From Pelodera strongyloides (Eukaryota > Nematoda > Chromadorea > Rhabditida > Rhabditidae): a stretch of 64,000 nucleotides of DNA. A model generated the notes under the pieces. That model did no database searches, was not told the origin of the DNA, and was given only the letters and a program-made list of their open reading frames with translations. Shown in pieces: positions 36,451 through 48,300 of this stretch (the stretch's first letter is position 1; every line of letters starts with the position of its first letter). The DNA lies in contig JAANDG010000245.1 of the NCBI GenBank assembly GCA_036852015.1, forward strand, positions 124,001 through 188,000, given 5' to 3'. The position numbers and the translations under genes are program-made.

Positions 36451-36828
36451 TTCGATACTTCCATCCCATCGCCCGAGCATTACCGGTCTGAATATGACTT
36501 ATCGCAAACATACATAAAGAGTCAACAAAACAAAGCGAATGAAAAACGAACCTGTTCAAAACATTCTTCCACATATCAGCTGCAGCTCCTCACATCGAGG
36601 TACTTCATCACACAAGAGCCTTAGTTCAAGAATCGAGCACTTCATTCCGCATCAATCAGCCAAACACTGGGAACTGGTAAACAGGTTGCTGCCCAAACAA
36701 CCGTCTACTGTTCGATCAGGTCTCCTTAAAAGTCACAGTTATTAGATTACAGCACATAAATACACTACGATACGAAACTTCCATCGCGCGAATATAAACT
36801 ATTTAAAAATGACCAATCGCGAGCATAC

Positions 36829-37008
36829 TTAAAGCGAAATACCGGCCGGTTCTTGAAACACATCGAATACACCAGTATTTTATGCGACCTATGCAAATGA
36901 ACATAAATTAGAATAAAAATCTAGGTGAATTCGAGCAACTTTGCATACATACGTACGAATTAAGCCGTCCGTGATGCGTTTCAAAAAAAGGCCGGTAGTT
37001 CGCTTTAA
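36829..37008. mobile_element. Family A MITE, complete
   Basis: This 180-bp copy starts TTAAAGCGAAATACCGGCCG and ends AAGGCCGGTAGTTCGCTTTAA. Its interior is in the opposite orientation to the 34.7-kb copy. Confidence 0.85.
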
Positions 37009-37787
37009 CTTTAAATAAACAACAAAACAAAGGTGCAAAAACGAACCTTTTTCGAAACTTTCATCCAAAACGCCAGCGTTCTCGAACATCCAATAAATTC
37101 TTCCGGATCCTTCCAAATCTTCCGTCTTCACCACTCGAGCTTCACGCCGACGAACGGTATCACCGGGACGGGACCAGTGATCACCACATCACTCGGCTCT
37201 ACAAAACAGTGGTTAATGCAAAAAGCAGTTCAACCAAATGAATTGAACAAAAATATTCTTTCTAAACTAAATTACAAAGATCTTAAATCTTTTTCAACCG
37301 TAATCAAACATAGTAGTATCTATTTTTCATCTTACTCCACAGCGCAAAAGTCATTGCGAATCCAATGAAAACATTAAGATAAAGAATGCGTATACACGAA
37401 AATTTGTTGGTTGAGCACTATCAAATATAAAATTTACAGTACTACTACTACAGTACAAATGCATGCCCAACGAACAAATTAGCCTAATTCGCATCAGCAT
37501 AACATAACTAAACCAAAAAAAGACATAAATACATAAGTAAAAATAGACTGAAATGTCTGAATTACCCCCAAAATAAAAATAAAAAAGCACTTAAACTCAA
37601 CTGACCTCATTCATTCAACGTCGTATTTCATTGAACAGTATTCTTGAACCAAAAAAGACCATGGGAAACCAGTAGACAAGGCTGCAGGACCAGTACAGCT
37701 CGTACATGCTCGACCAAGATTCTCCCTAAAAAAAGCACATTCATTAGCTTACATTCAACTACATTTTCCCATTATAAGTTTAAAGCA

Positions 37788-37972
37788 TTAAAGCGAAATA
37801 CAGGCCGGTTTTTGAAACGCATCGTGGACAACTGGATTACTGCGTATTTATGCTAAGTTACTCGAATTTAGCTCGATTTTTTTTTATTCTAATTTATGTT
37901 CCTTTGCATAAGCTGCGTAAGAATGCTGGTGTACTTGATGCGTTTCAAAAACCGGCCGGTATTTCGCTTTAA
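37788..37972. mobile_element. Family A MITE, complete
   Basis: This 185-bp copy starts TTAAAGCGAAATACAGGCCG and ends ACCGGCCGGTATTTCGCTTTAA. Confidence 0.85.
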
Positions 37973-38668
37973 GAACTAGAATTAGAATTAGAATTTCAAA
38001 TGCAAATGCCTATTTTAGTCTTCGAAATTTCGAGCCGAACAGTACCAAATTTAAAAAGTAATTATACAAACAACGGACCTGAATTCAGTCAACAACCATC
38101 ATCCATCCTTCCACGTCGGTATTCTCGAATAATTAAAGATGAGCTGGGATCCATGTGCAAGCTTGCCGGCAGCATCAACAACTTGCGCACCCTTTCGACC
38201 AACGTCTCCCTAAAACACAGTTACTATACTTATAATTAAGAATTTATCACGCACGATGCACGAAGAACAAAGACAAACAAAGAAAGTAATGTAACGTGCA
38301 GTTTATACTTCATTCCATTATAAAAAAACCCCAAGAGAGTCTCGACCCGACTAGTAGACTAGTAGCGACTAGTAGTATTTCAATGACTATAAACACAAAC
38401 GTTTATAGTTGTCTAAAGGTTGCAATATGAAAATTCAAATATTTAAAATGAAAAACTAGAAAAAAACGGACCTCATTATTCAACGTCAACCATGAAAGTC
38501 AACTTCCATCCTTGTTCAAGTTTTCTCTTCACTCCATCACGCGGTTAAGATGTTCACGCCTTCTCATCAGGCAGGACACCGGGAGTCAGTATACGGGATG
38601 TCGACCACAAACAACCCTATTATACCTCTCGACCATGCCATGTCTGCCCTAAAAGTCACTATTAGATA

Positions 38669-38768
38669 ATGAGCTTCGATTGAGCTCCACACCCTTTTAT
38701 AAGCCGGCAGAACAATTCATTTTAATGACTTCCGCAACGTGAGTCCTAACTCACATTACTTTTCTATA
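38669..38768 (+). repeat. Dispersed element C, copy 3 (right part)
   Basis: Begins ATGAGCTTCG, then CCCTTTTATAAGCCGG, CAGAACAATTCATTTTAATG and TTCCGCAACGTGAGT. Matches the last third of 8,889-9,110. Confidence 0.65.
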
Positions 38769-39254
38769 ATCTTATTATTCAATTACATAGTACTCATTAA
38801 AAAGCCACATTCATAAGAGTTACATTCAATTACATTCCACAATCTTAATTTATGACATATTAGCCAAGGAGAGAAAAAGACGAACTGCATCAAATACACA
38901 TTCTATGTTCGTCTTTACAGTGCGTTGGAGCCACATGAGAATATTTTTTTTATTATATACGCACGTTTCGCAGAAATACCGTAGTAGAGACAGAAGCACA
39001 CCGAATTTTTGGAATACTTGGAAATCCCATAAAACGTACCTTTAGTGAAAAGACAAGGAAACAGATTTCACAAAATAACTGTTAAGAACCAACCTTGCCT
39101 TCAGAGAACTTGTCTCACTTCCATCCGTCCATTTCACTCTTGGCTCAACTTTCCTTTGTCCTTGACTCCTTGAACGAACAAATGAAGAACTCTGGGAATC
39201 CAGTGCGGGGACCGACCAAAATCAACCGCACACGCTCAACCAGTGTCCTGAACA

Positions 39255-39318
39255 ATTTACCACTAACTACCTTACAGTGCACCACTAACTACCTTTACCA
39301 CTAACTACCTTACACCTA
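39255..39318 (+). repeat. Short tandem repeat ACCACTAACTACCTT
   Basis: Three to four imperfect copies of a 15-20 bp unit just upstream (on the minus strand) of the cassette at 39,094-39,247. Confidence 0.8.
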
Positions 39319-41174
39319 ACACGAGACGCTGACCTTATTCACCTTATTAGCGAAAGAGAGAAGTGGGGAACTTTAGCTCGATGCGTATTTCAAAATTTCA
39401 AACATAAATGCTATGTTGCAAGTGACATCGTGATATGTACATGCGATTACGATTACGTATCGAACTATTATGTATTATCACTGCTGTTATAATAAACGAT
39501 TACGTAACACTGTTATAATGAAGAGTTTTATAAGGACAGAACTTGCTTCGAAGAAACTACTGATAATGCCCAAAACATAAGAAAACAAAACAAAAAACCA
39601 CCAACCATTTTGTTTCATATTCTTGAATTCACGTCTCTGCATCAGTGCTTCTTCTTCTCTCACAAGGGATACTTCTCCAAGCAAAAAGCACCAAAAGAGT
39701 GTCGTTTAATTTATCCACTTTCAGGCCGCCAACTGAAGGAAAAATTCACTATTAATTTTGATAAACTACCGAAACATATAACTCTACAAAGTAAAATCAG
39801 CTCCTCACACAGTACAGTACCCCCAGCCCCAGCCGGTGCTACTAATTATATGAGCATCGGAGAACGTGACTTAAAAACCGGTTTTGCTTTTTGCAAAAGC
39901 TGCTTTAAGTCCACCAGGTCCACTTACTAAACAATTGATTCGACTTACTTTAGATAAGACATTACTTCACAAGTAACCATATATTCAGGCGTTTCTCCAG
40001 TTTCGATAAACATACCGAGTTTTACATAGTTAAAACACATCACTATGTTTCGAAAAGATGTTAAGTCACAGCTGTCGGCGCACAATCCTAGAGAGAGCCA
40101 GAGGCGCGCCCCAAGTGCGCGAAAGATTCAAGAAACTACTGACAAGAAAACTACTGACAAGTGACAAGAAACTAAAATGTAAGACAGTCAGCCTACCTCA
40201 GCGCAGAAGTCGGGAGTACAGAAGTCGTGCGTTGCCAAAGAAAAACCATGTAAAACATAGATGACCAATCTATGTTTGAAAGATTCAACCAACAAGGACG
40301 AAAGTGACTGAAATAAAAAATACAGGTAAATGACCTATTGCACTCGTCTGGAACAACTCGTAAAAAATTCACTTTCCTGCACCAATTGTCTAATGGAAAG
40401 TTGCCCGACCAGAAACAACCGGTCACGCACAATTAGCATCCCTCAAAAAGTCACATTTACTACAATAATTACATTCAGTTACATTCCCATGCAATTACAT
40501 TTACATTTTACATTCCCCTAACGACAGGCTAAGGTAAACAGAAATAGCACTTCAAATATTTCTTTTTTTTTCTTTCATCTTCAAAAGTGACCACATGTAA
40601 AGGTGTTATGCTGTTATGTAGCAGTATGATACATCACACCCAAACATAACACCGCTTGATTTGTACCCGTGATTACAAACCTTACGCACATTGTTTAATG
40701 TAAGGGCAAAAAGAGTTTCGAAAGATGTTTGAACCGACAGAAACATAGGTACAGCTAATAAAGAAAGGAATATGCACATCATTACGAAGGTATGGTACCC
40801 AATGTATCGCAAAGGGACGTTATCATGTATTGCAATGTAATGAAATCATAAATTTAAAAAAACACCACCAACCAATTTGTTCCAAGTTATCCATTTCTTC
40901 TCTTCTTGGTAGGACCACGGTATACACATCTTGATCAGGAATTATCACGCTTCGTCCTCGCGAATCAATAATCAACTGTCTTGTCTGCATGTAAATCACA
41001 AGGAGATGGATCTATAAAATAAACTTCATTCAGTATCTTATTATATAAAGTTGGGAGCTTTGTTTGTTTGTTTGTTTGTTTGATTGATTGTGTGTTTGGA
41101 TGATGTGCGTTACGCTCAGGTTGTAGGATTGGTTCAGTAGTTCACGTTCCCGTGCACTGAGCCATCTCACTTCC

Positions 41175-41795
41175 CGAGCGCCCCTCTCACAAACGTCCAA
41201 AAAAGGCTGCATATGTGGAATATGTGTGGTGTATCGTTCGGGCGTTTCTGCGGCACAAAGGGTTCAAAGAACACACACGGCACAAAACTCAAAGAACGAC
41301 CAATTTTGAAAACTTGAAATCACGCTTTTTCGTCTAATGCTTTATTTACTCTTATTTTACAAAAAATTTTCAAAAATTTCCATATTGCCTTTCAACGTGA
41401 GATTATCCTCACCTTGAGCAACCTATGAGAATCCAGCCCTGAACTACGCACTCGCAGACTGCATATACTCACTTACTCACCAACGCCATTGCGGATGGCT
41501 CACTCGAATGCCACACAAAATGTTGCATTATACTCCAAGGAAGCGGAGTATCGGCCGAGCGATAATGTTCAAGGAACATCCACTTGCTGTGCAACGCCAT
41601 TGTGGAGCGCTCACATGAGCACCACATAAAAGTTTGCATGTACACCAAGGGCGCGGAGTACATGCCGAGCGATAGAGTTCAAAGAACACCCACCGCAGGT
41701 CACCTCCACTGCGGAACGCCCAGTGAACGCTACAAAGGCTGCCATATACAGAATGCTTGCGGGGTATCGTTCGAGCGATTGTGCGGCAAGTAGGC
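41175..41795 (+). repeat. Tandem repeat, unit about 110 bp
   Basis: Units share a CAACGCC or GAACGCCC start, a CCAAGG or AAGGCTGC stretch, GCGGAGTA or GGGGTATCG, CCGAGCGAT and TTCAAAGAACA. They recur near 41,175, 41,485, 41,595 and 41,705. The gap after the first unit is AT-rich. Frames on either strand are short and not conserved between units. Confidence 0.7.
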
Positions 41796-41906
41796 CGAGA
41801 TCCCTGTTCCATGCAATTCAAGAAGCATATTCGCAATTATAATAATTCCCTGTCAATGGCATCGATGTGTGCTCAACTTGATGTTCCCCGTGGCGCCGTT
41901 CCTTAT

Positions 41907-42470
41907 TTAGGAGGAATATAGTCAACAGAAACTAAGTTCTATCCCCGTGTTTGATATTGGTGTAGGTTTCAAAAGGAAAATAACAAAAGTGAAACCATTC
42001 CCTTCGGATAAATGTTTGCTTCTAACTTATATAGCCCAGTGAAACATTGCGACGTATCATCCAGGCACATTCCTTTTTTTAGGATTTGAAATTTTTTCGA
42101 CATTGTAGAGTCCAGCAAGTTGCAGACAATTTAGGAGGAATATAGTCAACAGAAACTAAGTTCTAACCCGTGTTCAATATTGGTATGGGTTTCAAAAAGA
42201 AAGAAAGACTGGAGACTCTTCGGATAGAAATGTTTCCTCCTAACTTATATAGCCCAGAGAAACATTGCGGCGTATCAGCCACGCGATATTAAGCTGCTTT
42301 TAGGCTTTGGCAATTTTTTCGATGTCCTAGAGTAGAGCAAGTTGCAGACAATTTAGGAGAAATATAGTCAACAGAAACTAAGTTCTTTCCCCAGGAAACT
42401 ATTCTTGCGAGAAAGAGTTGCCTCTACTTATAGATATAGCCCAGTGAAACATAGCGACCATCAGCGAATA
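41907..42470 (+). repeat. Tandem repeat, unit about 223 bp
   Basis: Unit starts TTAGGAGGAATATAGTCAAC (41,907; 42,131; 42,353). Each continues with AGAAACTAAGTTCT and CTTATATAGCCCAG, then GAAACATTGCG. The third copy is shortened by an internal deletion. No open frame spans a unit. Confidence 0.85.
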
Positions 42471-45371
42471 TTGGAAAGACGCCTCAGGCGGCGGTAGCCG
42501 ACTGGTACATAATACTTGACATACCGTTTGTAAATTTGTGCAACATATAGCATACCATACAGTGGAATAAAATTCGGTATACTATACTGTATAACGTAGC
42601 ATACAGTATACACCATTCAAAATACCACAAAAATCATTGAAATTTTATGAAAATACTCTTAACAATGGGAAATCCGACATACTACATATTTTAAATGTTA
42701 AAGTGGAAGTGCTGCAAGCATTAACGTCATTGGGATAGAAAAAAGCCTGTGCCTGCGATGAGAGCATGGGCCGACTAGATACATACATATCATAGACACA
42801 CGCCGTTTCGCTTACTAGAATACTGCAAACTGTTTCTAATCAACTAAGAAACTAGATAATAAAGTGTACCTGGCACTCTGTGAACTTCTGAGCGGGTCTG
42901 TGTACAGAACTCTAAACTCTTCTCGGATACCAATATATCAATTCCTTCTGCTGCCTGGCTCCTTCGCTTTGACTGGTTCGACAATCTCTCGGCATGATGG
43001 AACACTTATAAACCTAAAAAGTATGTTTATCTTACGAAACGTCCGCAAGGGGCGTGAATTAGCAATTCCAATTCTCAATTCTTGTGCAAACTATATTCAT
43101 GTCGCGTAATGCAAATGCTGAATACCGTTTTCCAACGCATTCTACCTACGCAAAAAATACCGGCACGAGTGGAACAAATCAGCATAAAACACATGTGAAA
43201 CATTGACTAGCATAACCGCAAACCACGTATCCTACCACTTTAAAACACAGATCACAAAGAAATCGAAAAAAAAAGAAATGAGTTTCTTACAACAGTAGCA
43301 TCAATATTCAGAGATACAAATACACCCAAATCAAATGCAACCTGTCTAATCGAAAGTAAACGAAAGAAACAGGTTATTAAGTAGTGTACTCACCTTGACA
43401 TATCTTCTTGGCACAGGCACATTATTTATTCAGTCTTCACCACATAATCAATAGTAATAGATAACAGAATCACAGCCCATTCTACTACCTGAAACCAAAA
43501 TTCAAGTAATAGAGGCACTTTTGGTCACAGGAATCTTCAATGCGTGAAAAAACCTGTGCCAAATTCGAAAAGGAACGGCGCAAAGCATCAAGACATGCAA
43601 AGAACAAATGAGAGCAAAACGAGTGCAAACAAAACCACACGAGAGCAAAATCATATCACCGGAAACGAATGTCAAAACCACAAAAAAAAAGTCGTTGGCC
43701 CATCATCAAATGGTTTTTTCCCGAAAAAAACCCTGGTGACTGGTTCGCGACCGACCATTTGATGATCATCTGCTGACGGTTTTCGATGACGAAACTTGGG
43801 TTGGCAGGTATATTGGTCACCAAAAATGGTCGAGAGTTGGTTACGAATAGGTCACCAAAATAGACAGGTCCGTGAAAGAAAAACAAGGAACCGTATCGAA
43901 ATGTTCGCCCAGTACCATGAGAAACCCACACACGAAAGCAAAACGAGAGCCAACAAAATCACACGAGAGCATAGAAAAACTCGCATAAAGGTAAGAAACA
44001 ACACAACTCTCGGAAAAACTTACATAATATAATACCACATAAATATTTGACTCCATAGAAGACATTATAATAATCAGCTCCGCGGAATTATCATCGCGAA
44101 TGTGATAAATACGCTGAAAGATTTAGTTCAAAATTCCCTACAAATCCACTAAAACCGCAGACCGAATTAGACTACTTACGGGATAGACTACAAGACAACT
44201 GCACAAAAAGTTAACTAGCACAGTAATATCAAGTTAAGTTAACGAATTAGACGTGAAAAAAAGAACTTAAGTGAATAAAATACAGTAAATACTACATACT
44301 GAAATAGAAAAACTTACTAATTAAGTTAAATTATAGAGTATAATATATGACTTCATAGAAGCCAACTTGCTCCGGTGAATAAGGGACATCGAAGGCCATT
44401 AGTATACAACTGAAAGATTCGATTCAGGTTAGACAGAATTCTAATTTCTCAAATCAGAAAGAAGACAAACGTTAAATACCACAGTCACATAACCCTAATA
44501 AATGTCTATTCAATGGACACAACAAAAACCTCGTATCAAGTAAAAAGTAGTAAGGCGTAAAACAAAACACCAAACCTCAAACAAAAGCCATTTCGGATAG
44601 TCCGGCGGCGCAATAAAACAAGAAACTCAAAAAGAACGACGGAAGGCGTCGCCTGAAATTTCACGAATGTTAAGCATCGGTGATAATCAACAAAGCAACT
44701 GCAACTCCAAAAACAAGTTTAATGGTAACATTGGCAACCGCCACTGAAAGGAACATACAAACACATAGCCGCGCAACAACACTCACACAAAACTTATTGT
44801 GCACTTGTGCTATACAAAAAGAAAAACACTCCACTGAAACAAAAATCAATTATACAAAAAAAACACCACCTACCTATAAAACAAAACAAATAACACTCCA
44901 GTAGATGGGCGGGATCCAGGTTTTTATAATATATTCTTTTTTTTTAAGGTCCGCTGCATCTTGGAGGTAATACTGAAAAATAACCCGTAATGGACTAAAG
45001 TCAACTGTCAGCACACTAGTACACAAAACAAAGACAATCAAAATGACACCGCATATGCTATTAAAACAACTGCCGACTTGGGTGGGGACACTACGGCTGC
45101 GCCAAGATTCTAATTCTAATGCCATACGAACCAATGTTTTACCCCCTACTAAATACAAAACACTAAGCACATTGCATACATTTGGAAGGTGGTTTTGAGC
45201 TAGCAGTCATAACAACATATAAATAATACCACCACATCTTGTTAACATACTGTACTAGACTACTAGAAAAGATCATAGGCAGCTTTTCGGGAAGCACCGA
45301 GGATTTCCCGACGAAATTTATGCCCTGCCAAGTATACAAACTAAAACAAACTTACCATTCAATAAATATAT
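42471..45371. other. Long AT-rich stretch without a supported gene
   Basis: Contains ATACAGTATA-rich sequence (42,520-42,620). Near-direct repeats of GAGAGCAAAACGAG/CACACGAGAGCA at about 43,611 and 43,931 flank a segment with a hairpin (CATCATCAAATGGT at about 43,700 with ACCATTTGATGATC at about 43,755). Many donor-like and acceptor-like sites occur on the minus strand, but I could not assemble a frame. Confidence 0.45.
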
Positions 45372-48300
45372 TTATTGCCTTCTTTGCCGTTTTGCCGACG
45401 AATCAGAAGACGCAGCATCCGACGAGGGTGAGCGACCTTAAAACAGTTTCCCTGTTCTATTAGATCTCAAAGCTAAAAGCCTTCTTGGCAAAGTTCGTCA
45501 TGGCGATGGCCGAGTGGTCTAAGGCGCTGGTAAGCTGGTAGTATAGGTGTTAAGCTGGTAAGCTGGTAGTATAGGTGTTAAGCTGGTAAGCTGGTAGTAT
45601 AGGTGTTAAGCTGGTAAGCTGGTAGTATAGGTGTTAAGCTGGTAAGCTGGTAGTATAGGTGTTAACAGTCAATAGTCACGTTGAAAGGTTCGATTCTTCT
45701 CAATTGCTTATGTCTTGCAAGATTATATTGATGTTATGTCTTGCTTATAAATACTAATATGCAGTAGGCACCATTTAAACGGCATAAATCCAGATACGAA
45801 AAAACACCAGCTAATAGAAAGAAAGAAAAGAGTGACTGTAAAGCCAGCTGGTTGCTATTGAAAATAACCAATCTGACAATAAGCCATAGCGAGCCCAACC
45901 AAATAGTAATAAAAACGACGGCAACACAAATGGTAAAAATGTGGCGGTGTCCCCTAATATACCCACAGACTTATTACCGAATGCGCAACACGCAACTAGT
46001 AGCTGCTAAGATTAAGAACACAAGTGAACGATGTCATAAACAGAGGATAAAGAAAAAAAACCAACGACGCCGTCTTGTCCCGTTGCTCGGTTGTTGTTGT
46101 CCTTGTGCGCCTTGTGGTCCAATGGCTGCAGCTGCAGGCCGGCGCAACACAAGATTGGGCATATTTCCTGCAAAGGAAACGTTCCAAAAAACATTAACAC
46201 CACACTTATTAAATCAGAGGTCACAGATTATGTTCAGAACGTACGAGGTTTTAGATAGCAGTGTCACCAAACATAAAACGAAGGATAGAAAACCACGATA
46301 TTCTTCCATATTCTAGTGGTTGGTTTTAGATGTTATACCAAATCAGCATTTCAGGTCTGCCATCGACTATACTATTTTCATGAACTTGAGACTTGCATCT
46401 TCAAATGTTTGCCAACGTGGTCAGGCGGAAATCGCGGAAACAAAACAACTTTATATACCGCGTTGCACTACTGATGCTATCCCATCGCCAAATCCACATA
46501 ATCAATAAAGAATACAACAGAGGGAGTATTGTATAAACCAGTTTTTGGAGTACAAACGTTAAAAGAAGTTCACATACCGGGTGCGTTGCCTCCGTTTCCC
46601 TGAACTGGCTGCTGTCCCTGTGGTCCCTGTCCACTAGGCTGCTGTCCTAAACATTACATGTTAAAGATTTAAACGACCATTGGGTATCGCTACTTGAACT
46701 TGAATAAAAAAACTAAGATAATACAAGCGTTAAAAATGCGCTCTATTCTATTCTACGCCCTCAAGTTCCTACAAACGTTATTGCATAAAACCACAAAACT
46801 TGTATAAAATTGTATATTGGACAAACTGTATATTGTGTGCACAATGTTAAAAAATATTGTATATTGTGCACAAATTACAATTGTAAAATTGTAATTACAA
46901 AAAATAAATGTATAACACATACTATGCACGCATACAACATGTGACAAAGTAAAGTGACAATTCGGTAATTGTCATTTAACATCTAACACAAGTGAAGAAG
47001 GATGACCTAAACGGAGAATAAAGAAAAAAAACCAACGTCTCCGGATAGCCACGTTCGCATGCTGTCCGGGTCCCTGTTGTTGCACCGCTGGTCCTGAACA
47101 TCATAAACGACCATTATCTGGCCATACTTAACGCTCTTTACTAAAGAAACATTTAGAAAAGCTTGTGGAGATTCTTGATTAAGCAGCTAACATTCGTTTT
47201 GTTTCTAAAGAATGAGTTCTAGAGGTTCTAGAATTAGCGTGTAAATAATTACAGCATTATACATCTCATATATCAGGCAAAAACGGAATACAGTGTTACG
47301 TATACCGTGCACCAAAATTTCCCCCAAAATCCAAAAAAAGCTAAAAATCCATCCCAAAGCGACGTACATCTGGAAAGATCGTTGCACACATATGACATAG
47401 GACATAAATACACCAGAGTAGGAAATAGCCATGTAGTAAAGAAAACGCCCAAAATAAATACCGGCAGCACGAGGGTTGACAGCGGGCACACGACCAGGAG
47501 CGGGGAGCAAAACGGGAGGAGGTCCGACGGGAGCGGGAAGAGGAGCAGGTTGGATGGGCACAGGAGCGGCGACGATCACTAAAAATATCATTTACAAAAG
47601 TCTGCCTATCTAGCCGCTACGTAGTAGTAGTTATTCACGGAAATTAAGCAACTACACATGGACTTCTTTTACTACAAACAAAAGAACAGAAACTAACAAT
47701 ACAAGAGGTAACATGTGACATACAGTATACCCGACTTATAATTATAGGAATGCCCTCATAAACTATTCACTAGATATCGTATTCAGTAAGTCGAATGCGC
47801 GCGATTAGTAGACAATAGAGCAAAACAATCCTAAGCCTGGTCATGAACCAATGTGCACAATAAAACGACGAATCAAAATTCGGCCATACCCTGGTTGGTC
47901 TGACCAACTCCGCGAATCAGACTTATATGTAAATTTGGTGAAACACGAGCTCGCCGGAACCAAGTTAAAAAGCCTAAATTTGTGCAAAACATAAGCCCCT
48001 TCTTACCGATGAATTTGTAACAACGGGGTGTAACCAACAGGATTTAACCAATGAAAATAAACTTACGGGGAGCTTGAGGCTGGGGCGGCGGCGGGTTTGG
48101 CAGGGCTGGGGTTTGGTCCAGATGGAAGGGGGCTGGCGGAGATGTGGCGTCGGCGAACACGAGAGCGTACTAAAAAATCATAAATACACTAGCATGCAAT
48201 TTTTCCCCATAGATGGGATAAAGAAAAAATTGTCATTTGTAAATACTACGAATATAACGAATAGCGCCAAAACCTCAAAAATTGCTTATGTCAGGTAGGT

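Larger units (their letters stand above)
31865..40441 (-). ncRNA. Array of about 19 related exon-like cassettes
   Basis: Minus-strand blocks bounded by an acceptor (mostly TTTTAG, TTTTAAG or TTTTCAG) and a donor (mostly AAG then GTTCG, GTTAG or GTTGG). Approximate positions: 31,865-32,008; 32,397-32,560; 32,894-33,064; 33,231-33,340; 33,462-33,658; 33,905-34,003; 34,202-34,339; 34,503-34,619; 34,957-35,118; 35,263-35,426; 35,779-35,908; 36,232-36,393; 36,552-36,724; 37,047-37,198; 37,606-37,725; 38,079-38,209; 38,472-38,648; 39,094-39,247; 40,335-40,441. Most begin near GAACGTGGTCGAG, then CGGTTGTTTGGTCGGCAACC and CTGGCTCCC. Nine of 19 lengths are multiples of three and most frames hold stops, which argues against a protein. 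A long spliced non-coding RNA or a decayed gene family would fit. Confidence 0.5.

Noticed and set aside
31865..40441. CRISPR-like or satellite array
   Set aside because: Units are long, spaced irregularly, bounded by splice-like sites and interleaved with MITEs; no short perfect repeats with unique spacers.
43699..43768. Hairpin CATCATCAAATGGT/ACCATTTGATGATC as a microRNA precursor
   Set aside because: The stem is only about 14 bp around a loop of over 40 bases.
45852..46316. 154-codon plus-strand frame
   Set aside because: It is antisense to exon 9 of the ten-exon gene and to its introns; the Cys/Pro-rich centre is the complement of the Gln/Gly-coding exon.
47205..47591. 128-codon minus-strand frame as a single-exon gene
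   Set aside because: Only the first 39 codons belong to exon 6; the rest is intron read-through past the GTATTT donor.
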